Below are positions 1-6,652 of a stretch of 15,066 nucleotides of DNA, piece after piece (within the stretch, counting starts at the first letter, position 1; the number at the start of each line of letters is the position of its first letter). Both the position numbers and the translations under genes were made by a program. This DNA comes from Lysobacterales bacterium (GTDB taxonomy: Bacteria; Pseudomonadota; Gammaproteobacteria; Xanthomonadales; S139-57): positions 1 through 15,066 of the forward strand of contig JALWTZ010000330.1 in the NCBI GenBank assembly GCA_026993285.1. Reading direction: 5' to 3'. The notes beneath the pieces were generated by a model. The model saw only the letters and a list, made by a program, of their open reading frames with translations, did not search any database and had not been told where the DNA came from.

Positions 1-718
1 CCTTGCTTTCCTGTTGAAGAATACGTGCGCGCACGCTTTGCAACAGGGCCACACCGAAATGAAACTTGGTGGCCACCGTCATGATCAACAGGGCCTTGAG
101 CATGCTGGGGTGCATGTGGGATTCACCGGAAAACAGCTTCACGGTTGCTCCCTGGTGCAGGGTGTTCCACCACACCACCGAATAATGGATGATGGGCAGG
201 TTGACCACACCCACCAGTGCCAGCAACGCGGCGGCCCGGGCGGCCTTGCGCCGGTCTTCTATGGCGGCGTACAGGCCCATCACGCCCAGATAGAGAAACA
301 GCAGAAACAGTTCGGAAGTCAGGCGCGCATCCCATTCCCACCAGGTGCCCCACATGGGCTTGCCCCACAGGGAACCGGTCACCAGGGTGACAAAGGTATA
401 GGCGGCACCGATGGGTGCACAGGCAATGGCCACCATCTCGGCCACTTTCATCCGCCAGACCAGGGCAATCAGGCCGCTGATGGCCATCAGCACATAGATG
501 AACAGCCCCATCCAGGCAGAAGGCACATGCACATAGAGAATGCGATAGCTTTCCCCTTGCTGGTAATCCGTGGGTGCCACCATCAGGCTCTGATACAAGC
601 CCCAGGCTAGGGTAATGACCATGGCCACAAACAGCCAGGGAATCAAAGCCCCGGAAAAACGGTAGAAGGTCCTCGGCGAACCCAGTTGATGGAACCAGCG
701 TTTCAGTGTTTTCCACAT
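1..718 (-). CDS. ccmC: Heme exporter protein CcmC (3' end beyond window)
   Basis: Inner-membrane protein of System I cytochrome c maturation; with CcmA, B and D it handles heme and loads it onto the heme chaperone CcmE at the periplasmic face. The start at 718 gives MWKTLKRWFHQLGS, and 239 codons are read without a stop before the left edge. The family is about 245 residues, so only a few residues and the stop are missing. Seen in the translation: hydrophobic segments throughout, His64 in YVHVPSAWMG, the tryptophan-rich heme-handling motif TWWEWDARLTSELF (RC of about 320-357), and PIIHYSVVWWNTLHQGATV with the second conserved His. It lies 27 nt downstream of ccmB in the same operon. The ribosome-binding site is weak (GAGCAG), which suggests coupling to ccmB. 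A frame-shifted ORF of similar length on the same strand is a shadow. Confidence 0.95.
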   Translation of the reverse strand, partial: MWKTLKRWFHQLGSPRTFYRFSGALIPWLFVAMVITLAWGLYQSLMVAPTDYQQGESYRILYVHVPSAWMGLFIYVLMAISGLIALVWRMKVAEMVAIACAPIGAAYTFVTLVTGSLWGKPMWGTWWEWDARLTSELFLLFLYLGVMGLYAAIEDRRKAARAAALLALVGVVNLPIIHYSVVWWNTLHQGATVKLFSGESHMHPSMLKALLIMTVATKFHFGVALLQSVRARILQQESK

Positions 719-745
719 AATCTGCTCACGGCAATTCTTGGCCTG

Positions 746-1420
746 TCAACTCAGGGAAATTTTCAGTGCCCAGGCCGCAGTCAATGGTGCCAGGGTCAGG
801 GCAAACAACAGCATGGCCGCCAGAATCAGCAACGGGCCGGCCGGTGACATGCCGGCAATGGCGTTTTCTACCGCTGCCGTGCCAAAAATCAGCACTGGCA
901 CATACAGGGGCAGCACCAACAGGGAAAGCAGCATGCCCCCCTTGCGTATGCCCACGGTCAGGGCAACACCTACACTCCCGATCAGACTGAGCACCGGAGT
1001 GCCCAGGGCCAGCGATTGTATCAGAACCACCAGCCCGGCCTGTGGCAAGTGCATCAGTATGGCCAGCAGTGGCGCCAGCAATACCAAAGGCAGTCCCGTG
1101 ACCAACCAGTGCGTAATGACCTTGCCCAGCACGATCCATGACAACGGTGTTTGTGAAACAAACATCTGTTCCATGGAGCCGTCTTCCACATCGCTGCGAA
1201 AGATCAGGTCCAGGCTGAGCATGGTCGCCAGCAAAGCCGCCACCCATACGGTCCCGGAAGCAATGCGTGCCAGCAATTTGCCCTCTGGTCCCACTCCCAG
1301 CGGAAACAGGGCGATCACCAGAATGAGGAAAAATACCGGGTTCAGCAGCTCTCCCCGTGAACGCCAGGCCAGACGCAAATCTCTCTGGATCAGTGACCAC
1401 AGGATACGCAACAGGTTCAT
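746..1420 (-). CDS. ccmB: Heme exporter protein CcmB, ABC permease subunit
   Basis: Integral membrane subunit of the CcmABCD complex; with the ATPase CcmA it drives release of holo-CcmE during cytochrome c maturation. It has 224 residues, the usual family length, with about six hydrophobic segments (roughly 28-45, 55-75, 100-125, 130-155, 162-182, 195-218). The conserved loop LIFRSDVEDGSMEQM (72-86) follows the second segment and is typical of CcmB. The start ATG overlaps the ccmA stop as ATGA (1417-1420), so the two genes are translationally coupled. ccmC follows after 27 nt. Nothing is missing or unusual. Confidence 0.96.
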   Translation of the reverse strand: MNLLRILWSLIQRDLRLAWRSRGELLNPVFFLILVIALFPLGVGPEGKLLARIASGTVWVAALLATMLSLDLIFRSDVEDGSMEQMFVSQTPLSWIVLGKVITHWLVTGLPLVLLAPLLAILMHLPQAGLVVLIQSLALGTPVLSLIGSVGVALTVGIRKGGMLLSLLVLPLYVPVLIFGTAAVENAIAGMSPAGPLLILAAMLLFALTLAPLTAAWALKISLS

Positions 1421-2052
1421 GAACTATCCCCTTTGCTCTCGCCAAGGCGAAGAATATCCATGTGCGAATATTCCAGTGGAAAGGTGCCATGGCTGGTGGT
1501 CATCAGCATGCCATCCCGTTGCAAATGTTCTCGCATCAGCGTATTGACCAGTGCGATCCCTTGCCCGTCCAGATTGGCAAAGGGTTCGTCCATCAACCAC
1601 AATCGTGCGGGGTGTAACAACATTGCGGCCAGAGCCAGCCGCTTGCGTTGCCCGGCGGACAAGGCACGTCCCAGGTTGTCTTCCCAGCCCCAAAGGCCCA
1701 CTCGTTGCAATGTCGGTTCGATTTGTCCGGGATCACTTTCGTGCAAGGCCACCAGAAAACGGAGATTTTCCAAAACCGTCAAATCATCCTTGAAGCCCGC
1801 CTTGTGCCCGGCGTAGGCCAGAGGCAGATATTCGTGAAAGTCGCGGATCGGAAGTGTCTGGTCTGCCACTTCGACAAAGCCTTCTGCCATGTCTAGGAAA
1901 CCGGCCACCACACGGAGTAATGTGGTTTTTCCGCTGCCATTCTGGCCTTCGATCACCAGCATGCGCCCGGGCTCCAGGCTGAAGTTCAGCCGACCGAATA
2001 CCGATTCATCATCCCGTTCATAGCAGATTTGCCGGAAGTGATAACTGTTCAA
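1417..2052 (-). CDS. ccmA: Heme exporter ATP-binding protein CcmA
   Basis: Cytoplasmic ATPase of the CcmABCD complex of System I cytochrome c biogenesis. It has 211 residues, normal for the family. All ABC ATPase motifs are present: Walker A GQNGSGKTT (36-44), signature LSAGQRKRLAL (131-141), Walker B LWLMDEP (151-157) and the switch His188. The reading frame begins at a TTG codon (2050-2052, MNSYHFRQI); no ATG is available nearby upstream in frame. That TTG overlaps the stop of a 17-codon ORF as TTGA, which may explain how a weak start is used. The gene overlaps ccmB by 4 nt and lies 67 nt downstream of the DUF3293 gene on the same strand. Confidence 0.95.
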   Translation of the reverse strand: MNSYHFRQICYERDDESVFGRLNFSLEPGRMLVIEGQNGSGKTTLLRVVAGFLDMAEGFVEVADQTLPIRDFHEYLPLAYAGHKAGFKDDLTVLENLRFLVALHESDPGQIEPTLQRVGLWGWEDNLGRALSAGQRKRLALAAMLLHPARLWLMDEPFANLDGQGIALVNTLMREHLQRDGMLMTTSHGTFPLEYSHMDILRLGESKGDSS

Positions 2053-2102
2053 CCGCTTGTCTCGTCTGGAGCTGGAGTGCGAATGGTAATGCCTTTTGCC
2101 AT
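2049..2102 (-). CDS. Possible 17-residue leader ORF coupled to ccmA
   Basis: An ATG at 2102 opens a short frame, MAKGITIRTPAPDETSG, whose TGA stop (2049-2051) shares bases with the TTG start of ccmA (TTGA overlap). It fills most of the gap between the DUF3293 gene and ccmA. It is not the small membrane protein CcmD, because it has no hydrophobic segment. A Shine-Dalgarno sequence is poor (GACAGGC directly before ATG). I infer that it could carry ribosomes onto the weak TTG start of ccmA. It may equally be chance, since a frame of this size is not significant alone. Confidence 0.25.
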   Translation of the reverse strand: MAKGITIRTPAPDETSG

Positions 2103-2119
2103 GCCTGTCTTGTCTTCAG

Positions 2120-2551
2120 TCAGCTTTTGGACGGGTTCAGCCAGTAGAGTTCGGCGGGCCGGTCGCGACCACCCAGCAAAACGGCCCGCTGGCCGAAGCG
2201 CCGCCCCAGTTTGAAGACCGGTTCCAGGTGGTCGGTGATCACCCAGTATCCGGCTTCTACCGGCCAGTCATTCTGCCTGCTGCCGGACCAGGCCGGGCCA
2301 AAGGGAGATTTGATGGAAAGGATGCATTGTTGCAAGATCAGGTTACGCCAGCGGTTTTTCTGTACGTCACAACGGGCACTGCCCGGATTGGCGGCGGTGA
2401 TCCACACCCAGCACCCGCCCTTGTCCGTCAAGAATGGTTGCAACAATTGCAGACACTGACCGGGATGAATCCGCTCGCTCCGGCCATTCCACCAGAAGTA
2501 ATACCAGGCCGCCCGATAGGCAGGTTCCAGAGGGTTGTTCATCCGGGTCAT
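2120..2551 (-). CDS. DUF3293 family protein
   Basis: Small soluble protein of unknown function that I assign to DUF3293 from the pattern of a WVWITAANPGS stretch (compare FxTAxNP in the family) followed by LGRRFGQRAVLLGG near the C-terminus. It is rich in Trp and has no signal peptide or membrane segment. In-frame ATGs occur at 2587, 2551 and 2542. The 2587 start would overlap the gor start codon on the other strand, so I chose 2551 (143 residues); none of the three has a clear Shine-Dalgarno sequence. The gene is divergent from gor and is followed on its own strand by ccmABC, so the promoter of this block may lie in the crowded 2542-2586 region. The family assignment is by eye and no function is inferred. 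Confidence 0.75.
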   Translation of the reverse strand: MTRMNNPLEPAYRAAWYYFWWNGRSERIHPGQCLQLLQPFLTDKGGCWVWITAANPGSARCDVQKNRWRNLILQQCILSIKSPFGPAWSGSRQNDWPVEAGYWVITDHLEPVFKLGRRFGQRAVLLGGRDRPAELYWLNPSKS

Positions 2552-2585
2552 GCTACCATTGAATGCATACTGTTCAGGAGTTGCC

Positions 2586-3947
2586 ATGTCTCGTTACGAC
2601 TATGATCTCTATGTCATCGGTGCCGGTTCCGGTGGCGTGCGCGCCAGCCGCATTGCCGCCGGCCATGGCGCGCGGGTGGCCATCTGTGAAGACAGCCGGG
2701 TAGGGGGCACCTGTGTGATTCGCGGCTGCGTGCCGAAAAAACTGATGAGCTACGCCGCGCATTATGCCGAGGATTTCGAGGATGCCACTGGCTTTGGCTG
2801 GCAGGTGGGGGCAGTACAGTTTGACTGGCCCGCCTTTCTGCAACGCAAGAATGCCGAAATCGACCGTCTGAACCGTATCTATCTGCAATTGCTGGCCAAT
2901 AGTGGTGTGACCCTGTACGAGGGACGAGGGCAGCTGGTCGATGCGCATACTGTCGAAGTCAATGGAAAGCGATATACAGCCGAAAAAATTCTCATTGCGG
3001 TGGGTGGCCGACCCGTCAAACCCGATTTCCCCGGTCACGAACACACCCTGACATCCGACGATATTTTTTACATAGAAACCTTGCCTCAGCGCATGGTGGT
3101 CATCGGTGGTGGCTATATTGCGGTTGAGTTTGCCGGCATTTTCAATGCCCTTGGCTCTGAGGTGCACCTGCTTTACCGGGGCGAACAAATCCTGCGTGGA
3201 TTCGATGCCGATGTGCGTCGGGTACTGGCACGGGAAATGGCGGCCAAAGGAGTACACATCCACTTGCATACCGAGGTTCAAAGTGTAGACAAGAATGGTG
3301 AAGCTCTCCATGTTCACTTGAACACGGGCGAGAGCCTGAGCGTGGATACGGTGCTCTGTGCTACCGGACGAACACCTAGAACAGAAGAACTGGGGCTGGA
3401 CAGGGCCGGTGTGTATGTCAACGAAAAGGGCGAGATTCCGGTGGATCACAATTCCCGAACCAATGTGGCCAACATCTTTGCCGTTGGGGATGTGACCGGA
3501 CGCATTGCCCTCACGCCGGTAGCCATCAAGGAAGGCCATGCCTTTGCCGACACCCAGTTTGGCAGCAACCCCTGGTGTCCGAATCACGAAAATGTACCTT
3601 CCGCAGTATTTTCCCAGCCACCAGTGGCCTCGGTGGGATTGACGGAAGGGGAGGCCCATACCCTGAGCGAATCACTGGATGTGTACATTTCCGAGTTTCG
3701 CCCGATGAAGCACACGTTGAGCGGACGTGAGGAAAAAACCCTGATGAAGTTGATCGTTTGCCATGACAGCGACCGCGTGCTGGGCTGCCACATGGTGGGG
3801 CCGGACGCGCCGGAGATCATCCAGGGCGTGGCCATTGCCATCCAGTGTGGTGCCACCAAGGCCCAGTTCGATGCCACCGTGGGCATACACCCGACGGCAG
3901 CCGAAGAACTGGTCACCATGCGTACCCCCACCCGCAGCGGGCACTAG
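2586..3947 (+). CDS. gor: Glutathione-disulfide reductase
   Basis: Cytoplasmic FAD-dependent enzyme that reduces glutathione disulfide with NADPH. It has 453 residues, normal for the family. Order: FAD-binding GAGSGG (12-17); redox-active disulfide GGTCVIRGCVPKK with Cys43 and Cys48; NADPH-binding GGGYIAVEFAG with following Arg residues in LLYRGEQILRGFD, as in NADPH-specific enzymes; ATGRTPRTEELGLD; second FAD motif IFAVGDVTGR; and C-terminal HPTAAEE with catalytic His435 and Glu440. The start at 2586 is supported by CAGGAG 5 nt upstream and by the MSRYDYDLYVIGAGSGG N-terminus; an in-frame ATG at 2535 would add an unsupported extension. ppsR begins 25 nt downstream. The gene diverges from the DUF3293 gene. 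The Gor assignment over related disulfide reductases rests on RGCVPKKL and the NADPH site. Confidence 0.96.
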   Translation: MSRYDYDLYVIGAGSGGVRASRIAAGHGARVAICEDSRVGGTCVIRGCVPKKLMSYAAHYAEDFEDATGFGWQVGAVQFDWPAFLQRKNAEIDRLNRIYLQLLANSGVTLYEGRGQLVDAHTVEVNGKRYTAEKILIAVGGRPVKPDFPGHEHTLTSDDIFYIETLPQRMVVIGGGYIAVEFAGIFNALGSEVHLLYRGEQILRGFDADVRRVLAREMAAKGVHIHLHTEVQSVDKNGEALHVHLNTGESLSVDTVLCATGRTPRTEELGLDRAGVYVNEKGEIPVDHNSRTNVANIFAVGDVTGRIALTPVAIKEGHAFADTQFGSNPWCPNHENVPSAVFSQPPVASVGLTEGEAHTLSESLDVYISEFRPMKHTLSGREEKTLMKLIVCHDSDRVLGCHMVGPDAPEIIQGVAIAIQCGATKAQFDATVGIHPTAAEELVTMRTPTRSGH

Positions 3948-3972
3948 CCCGAAGATGCTTCCCGAGGGCGTT

Positions 3973-4779
3973 ATGAAACGGCAGATCCTGTTCATATCCG
4001 ACGGCACCGGCATCACCGCAGAAACGCTGGGTCACAGCCTGATGACCCAGTTTCCTGGCGTGGATTTCGAAGAAAGGCGTTATGCCTTTATCGACACGGC
4101 GGAGAAAGCGGAAGAACTCCGACAGCAATTGCTGCAGCAGCCAGGTGATGACCGTTTGATTTTACTTACCGTGGCCAACCAGGATATTCGCAAGACACTG
4201 CTGGATCTGCCAGGTCAGGTACTCGATATCTTTTCCTTTGCGGTCAGCTGGATGTCCAAGGCCCTGGGGCAGGCACCAGAGCAGCATGTAGGCCATGCAC
4301 ACGGCATGGTAGACCCCAAGGCCTATCAGCGGCGTATCGATGCCATCAACTATGCCCTGACCTTCGATGACGGCCTGGGGCGGGACTACGCGGAAGCGGA
4401 TGTAATTCTGGTCGGCGTCTCCCGCTCCGGGAAAACACCCACCTGCCTGTATCTGGCCTTGCATTTTGGCGTCAAGGCAGCGAATTACCCACTGACGGAA
4501 AATGATTTTGACTCCATGAACCTGCCATCCATGCTGGCCCCGTGGAAAGACAAGCTCTTTGGCCTTTCCATTGATCCGTTCCGCCTGGCGCAGATTCGCG
4601 AGGCACGCAAACCCGGTTCCAGCTATGCCAAGCTCAACACCTGTCGTATGGAAGTGCAGTTTGCCGAACGCCTGTTCAAGCGCTATCGCATTCCCTTTCT
4701 CAACACCACCGAAACTTCCATTGAAGAAATCAGTGCAAAAATCCTTTCTGTGTTGAAGCTGGAAAAGCCCCTGTACTGA
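3973..4779 (+). CDS. ppsR: PEP synthase regulatory protein (PpsR, bifunctional kinase/pyrophosphorylase, DUF299)
   Basis: Cytoplasmic enzyme of the PpsR/PDRP family. It inactivates phosphoenolpyruvate synthase by ADP-dependent phosphorylation of a threonine and reactivates it by phosphate-dependent pyrophosphorolysis, setting the direction of carbon flow between pyruvate and PEP. It has 268 residues, the family length. Seen: N-terminal RQILFISDGTGITAETLG, conserved HAHGMVDPKAYQRRIDAINYAL, and the P-loop GVSRSGKT (148-155) followed by CLYLA. The start at 3973 is supported by GAGGG about 6 nt upstream; the frame is open far upstream into gor, so longer starts are artefacts. An ATG at 3955 is possible but less well placed. 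The stop overlaps the DUF1249 start as TGATG. The PEP synthase gene itself is not in this window. Confidence 0.95.
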   Translation: MKRQILFISDGTGITAETLGHSLMTQFPGVDFEERRYAFIDTAEKAEELRQQLLQQPGDDRLILLTVANQDIRKTLLDLPGQVLDIFSFAVSWMSKALGQAPEQHVGHAHGMVDPKAYQRRIDAINYALTFDDGLGRDYAEADVILVGVSRSGKTPTCLYLALHFGVKAANYPLTENDFDSMNLPSMLAPWKDKLFGLSIDPFRLAQIREARKPGSSYAKLNTCRMEVQFAERLFKRYRIPFLNTTETSIEEISAKILSVLKLEKPLY

Positions 4780-5261
4780 TGAAAGGCACCGATGTCACCA
4801 CAGCCATACGCGAAGCCCGGGAACCCAGTTTCAAGGCCCTGATGCTGGTCTACGAACTGCTCTATCTCAAATTGGAGCACTTGCTGGGGCAAGAAAAGCC
4901 TGCGGGAGTACGGGTTTCATGCCCCGCGGGAGCACAGCCCATCTATCATGAAAGGCTGGAAACACATCCCTATGTTACGGTGGAGCATCTTAGCTACCGT
5001 TTCCCCGCGCATGATACGGCACAACAAGAGCCGGATGCGGTAATCAAGCGCTATCACGATGCACACACCGCCGAGCTGCTTTCCTGTGTGCCTGATCAGC
5101 ATGTGGCCCGGTTCTGCCATCCGGATACCGCCATGGGTGCGGCATTGAAAGGACGCTGGCAAATGAACCGCTTCCTGCTGAAGTGGTGTGATTACCTGCT
5201 GGATCAGGGACATGGCTGGCAAACCTTTGAACTGGTGGACAAGACAGGCGCCGGGGAATGA
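4779..5261 (+). CDS. DUF1249 (YqiB-like) protein
   Basis: Soluble protein of 160 residues that resembles E. coli YqiB (DUF1249), whose function is not established. Family features seen: an N-terminal helix with LVYELLYLKLEHLL, the beta-rich middle YVTVEHLSYRF, the invariant-looking VIKRYHDAHTAELLSC, and the C-terminal RWQMNRFLLKWCDYLLDQGH. The start is fixed by a TGATG overlap with ppsR, which predicts translational coupling and joint expression with it. No signal peptide or membrane segment is present. It is the last gene before the tRNA promoter region; no clear intrinsic terminator follows. Confidence 0.87.
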   Translation: MKGTDVTTAIREAREPSFKALMLVYELLYLKLEHLLGQEKPAGVRVSCPAGAQPIYHERLETHPYVTVEHLSYRFPAHDTAQQEPDAVIKRYHDAHTAELLSCVPDQHVARFCHPDTAMGAALKGRWQMNRFLLKWCDYLLDQGHGWQTFELVDKTGAGE

Positions 5262-5280
5262 TTTTTCTTCCCGACAGGGC

Positions 5281-5308
5281 TTGCCAAGAAAAAAAAAGTG
5301 GGTAAAAT
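5281..5308 (+). promoter_or_regulatory. Probable sigma-70 stable-RNA promoter (P1) for the tRNA unit
   Basis: TTGCCA (5281-5286), 16-nt A-rich spacer, TAAAAT (5303-5308); each hexamer matches consensus at 5 of 6 positions. It is followed at once by GCGCGGC, the GC-rich discriminator typical of stringently controlled tRNA and rRNA promoters. Transcription would begin near 5315, about 100 nt before tRNA-Ala. Confidence 0.7.
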
Positions 5309-5315
5309 GCGCGGC

Positions 5316-5357
5316 TCTTCGGTCGTGGCCGACCGGAGGCGGATTCGAAACCCGCCT
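5316..5357 (+). other. Two overlapping hairpins in the tRNA leader
   Basis: The leader between P1 and P2 can form a 10-bp stem (5316-5325 with 5330-5339, loop TGGC, two G-U pairs). Alternatively it can form a 6-bp stem AGGCGG/CCGCCT (5337-5342 with 5352-5357) around TTCGAAA. The two share bases 5337-5339, so they compete in part. The second looks slightly like a tRNA T-arm but has an A-C mismatch at the G53-C61 position, and no acceptor or anticodon arm surrounds it. No T-tract follows, so this is not an intrinsic terminator. Confidence 0.4.
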
Positions 5358-5373
5358 GAATCACAGGCATGAC

Positions 5374-5402
5374 TTGACAACCAGCAGACGAGTCATTAAA
5401 GT
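5374..5402 (+). promoter_or_regulatory. Possible second promoter (P2) for the tRNA unit
   Basis: A perfect TTGACA (5374-5379) is followed by a 17-nt spacer and TAAAGT (5397-5402, 4 of 6). Its start point would fall a few bases before the tRNA-Ala 5' end at 5417. It lacks the GC-rich discriminator of P1. Tandem promoters are common before stable RNA genes. Confidence 0.5.
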
Positions 5403-5416
5403 TTCGCATCCCTTTT

Positions 5417-5492
<76 letters not shown>

Positions 5493-5506
5493 GTTTCGAA
5501 GGTTTT

Positions 5507-5582
5507 GTCCCCTTCGTCTAGAGGCCTAGGACACCGCCCTTTCACGGCGGTAACAGGGGTTCGACTCCCCTAGGGGACGCCA
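5507..5582 (+). tRNA. tRNA-Glu (anticodon TTC)
   Basis: 76 nt with encoded CCA. The acceptor stem GTCCCCT pairs with AGGGGAC. The anticodon stem CCGCC/GGCGG holds loop CTTTCAC with anticodon TTC at 5541-5543, reading GAA and GAG. The T-arm is AGGGG-TTCGACT-CCCCT. It directly precedes a strong terminator. Confidence 0.98.
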
Positions 5583-5587
5583 ACATG

Positions 5588-5618
5588 AAGGCTCTGGTTT
5601 CGGCCAGAGCCTTTTTTA
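5588..5618 (+). terminator. Intrinsic terminator of the tRNA unit
   Basis: Perfect 8-bp GC-rich stem GGCTCTGG (5590-5597) / CCAGAGCC (5604-5611), loop TTTCGG, followed by six T residues (5612-5617). Two A-T pairs can extend the stem base. It lies 5 nt after tRNA-Glu and overlaps the upstream-most in-frame ATG of the peroxidase ORF (5585), one reason to reject that start. Confidence 0.93.
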
Positions 5619-5646
5619 TAGGCTGGTATGCCAATCCATGTTGCAT

Positions 5647-5662
5647 TACCATGTTCATGGTA
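5647..5662. promoter_or_regulatory. 16-bp perfect palindrome at the peroxidase start
   Basis: TACCATG-TT-CATGGTA has 7-bp arms around a 2-bp centre. It spans two possible ATG starts of the peroxidase gene (5651 and 5657). It could be an operator for a dimeric regulator or a small RNA hairpin limiting initiation; if translation really begins at the TTG at 5684 it lies wholly in the untranslated leader. A role is inferred only from symmetry and position. Confidence 0.35.
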
Positions 5663-6652
5663 CGGTTTTCTGGAGCCATCCACTTGCTACGCAAGGCTTT
5701 TTCTTTAGGTTTCGGACTGTGTCTGCTCAGTTGGGCATTCACCACGCAGGCCCGCGAACCCATAGAAGCGATTCCTCTTTCAGTCGATCTCGACCTGGAT
5801 AAGGCCCGTTTGGGCTATCAGCTCTATATCGATCAGCGTCTTTCCAGAGATCGTACAATCTCATGCAACAGCTGTCATGATCTCTATAACGGTGGCGTTG
5901 ACCACCGTAAGGTTTCCATTGGTGTGGAAGGTGCAAGTGGACTGGTCAATGCACCGACCACCTGGAATGCTGTATTCAACTTTCGCCAATTCTGGAATGG
6001 GAGGGCGAAAAATTTGCGCGAGCAGGCCGCCGGGCCAGTACACAACCCAGTCGAGATGGACATGAACGCGGCCGAAGTGCGACATAGACTATCGGAATCC
6101 GCCGAATATCGTGCACAATTCAGCAAGATCTATGATGCGCCACCCAATCTGGATGATGCCTTGGATGCCATTGCTGAGTTTGAGAAAGGACTGATCACGC
6201 CCAACGCACCCTTCGATCAGTATCTCCGAGGTGAAACAGTATTGCCACGAAAGGCGCTTCAGGGTTATCGCCTGTTCAAGACCCTGGGCTGCATTACCTG
6301 TCACAATGGCATCAATGTGGGTGGAAATTCCTACCAGTACCTTGGTGTGGTGATTCCTGTGGAGCAAAAAAAGGGTACCAAAGCTGACCGTTATGCCGTG
6401 ACTGGTCGCCGCTTCGATCGCAATCGCTATAAGGTGCCAACCTTGCGTAATGTATCCCGAACAGAACCTTATTTTCATGATGCATCAGCAGCCACTCTGG
6501 ATGAAGCCATTAGGGTAATGGCCTATCACAATTTAGGTTATCTGATTGAAGAGGAAGAAGTGGAGAAAATCAAAGCCTTCCTGCACAGCCTGAATGGGGA
6601 AACACCCTGGATTCTGAAAACACTTTTCCCGGGCAGGGATATCCAGCCGTGA
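5657..6652 (+). CDS. Periplasmic di-heme cytochrome c peroxidase
   Basis: Reduces hydrogen peroxide in the periplasm with electrons from small c-type cytochromes. A signal peptide with Arg/Lys in the n-region, a hydrophobic core and a likely cleavage after AFTTQA is seen, then about 300 mature residues, the family size. Two heme sites are present: CNSCH (5864-5878) and CITCH (6290-6304). Between them lie NAPTTWNAVFNFRQFWNGRA and QAAGPVHNPVEM, keeping the Trp, Gln and Glu that correspond to W94, Q104 and E114 of the Pseudomonas enzyme. The C-terminal VMAYHNLG keeps the Met ligand of the high-potential heme. The residue matching distal ligand H71 is Val (codon 5924). The start is uncertain: ATG 5651, ATG 5657 or TTG 5684, only the last with a good GGAG 8 nt upstream. 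It overlaps the next gene by GTGA; heme attachment would need the Ccm proteins. Confidence 0.92.
   Translation: MVRFSGAIHLLRKAFSLGFGLCLLSWAFTTQAREPIEAIPLSVDLDLDKARLGYQLYIDQRLSRDRTISCNSCHDLYNGGVDHRKVSIGVEGASGLVNAPTTWNAVFNFRQFWNGRAKNLREQAAGPVHNPVEMDMNAAEVRHRLSESAEYRAQFSKIYDAPPNLDDALDAIAEFEKGLITPNAPFDQYLRGETVLPRKALQGYRLFKTLGCITCHNGINVGGNSYQYLGVVIPVEQKKGTKADRYAVTGRRFDRNRYKVPTLRNVSRTEPYFHDASAATLDEAIRVMAYHNLGYLIEEEEVEKIKAFLHSLNGETPWILKTLFPGRDIQP

Noticed and set aside
14..716. Long frames on both strands over the left edge other than ccmC
   Set aside because: The frame starting at 718 gives a near-complete CcmC with its His and Trp motifs; the others are out-of-frame shadows.
2535..2585. N-terminal extension of gor
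   Set aside because: The ATG at 2586 has an ideal Shine-Dalgarno sequence and gives the standard N-terminus ending in GAGSGG; the 17 extra residues have no counterpart in the family.
3763..3972. N-terminal extension of ppsR inside gor
   Set aside because: It overlaps gor in another frame and is Arg/Pro/Trp-rich; MKRQILFISDGTGITAETLG at 3973 is the family N-terminus.
5337..5357. Possible degraded tRNA before tRNA-Ala
   Set aside because: Only a T-arm-like hairpin is present, with a mismatch at the invariant G53-C61 pair; no acceptor, D or anticodon arm can be drawn around it.
5560..5582. Attachment site at the 3' end of tRNA-Glu
   Set aside because: No second copy of the tRNA 3' end and no integrase could be found in the window.
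5585..5650. Upstream ATG for the peroxidase at 5585
   Set aside because: It would place the start inside the tRNA terminator hairpin and put an odd cysteine-rich stretch before the signal peptide.
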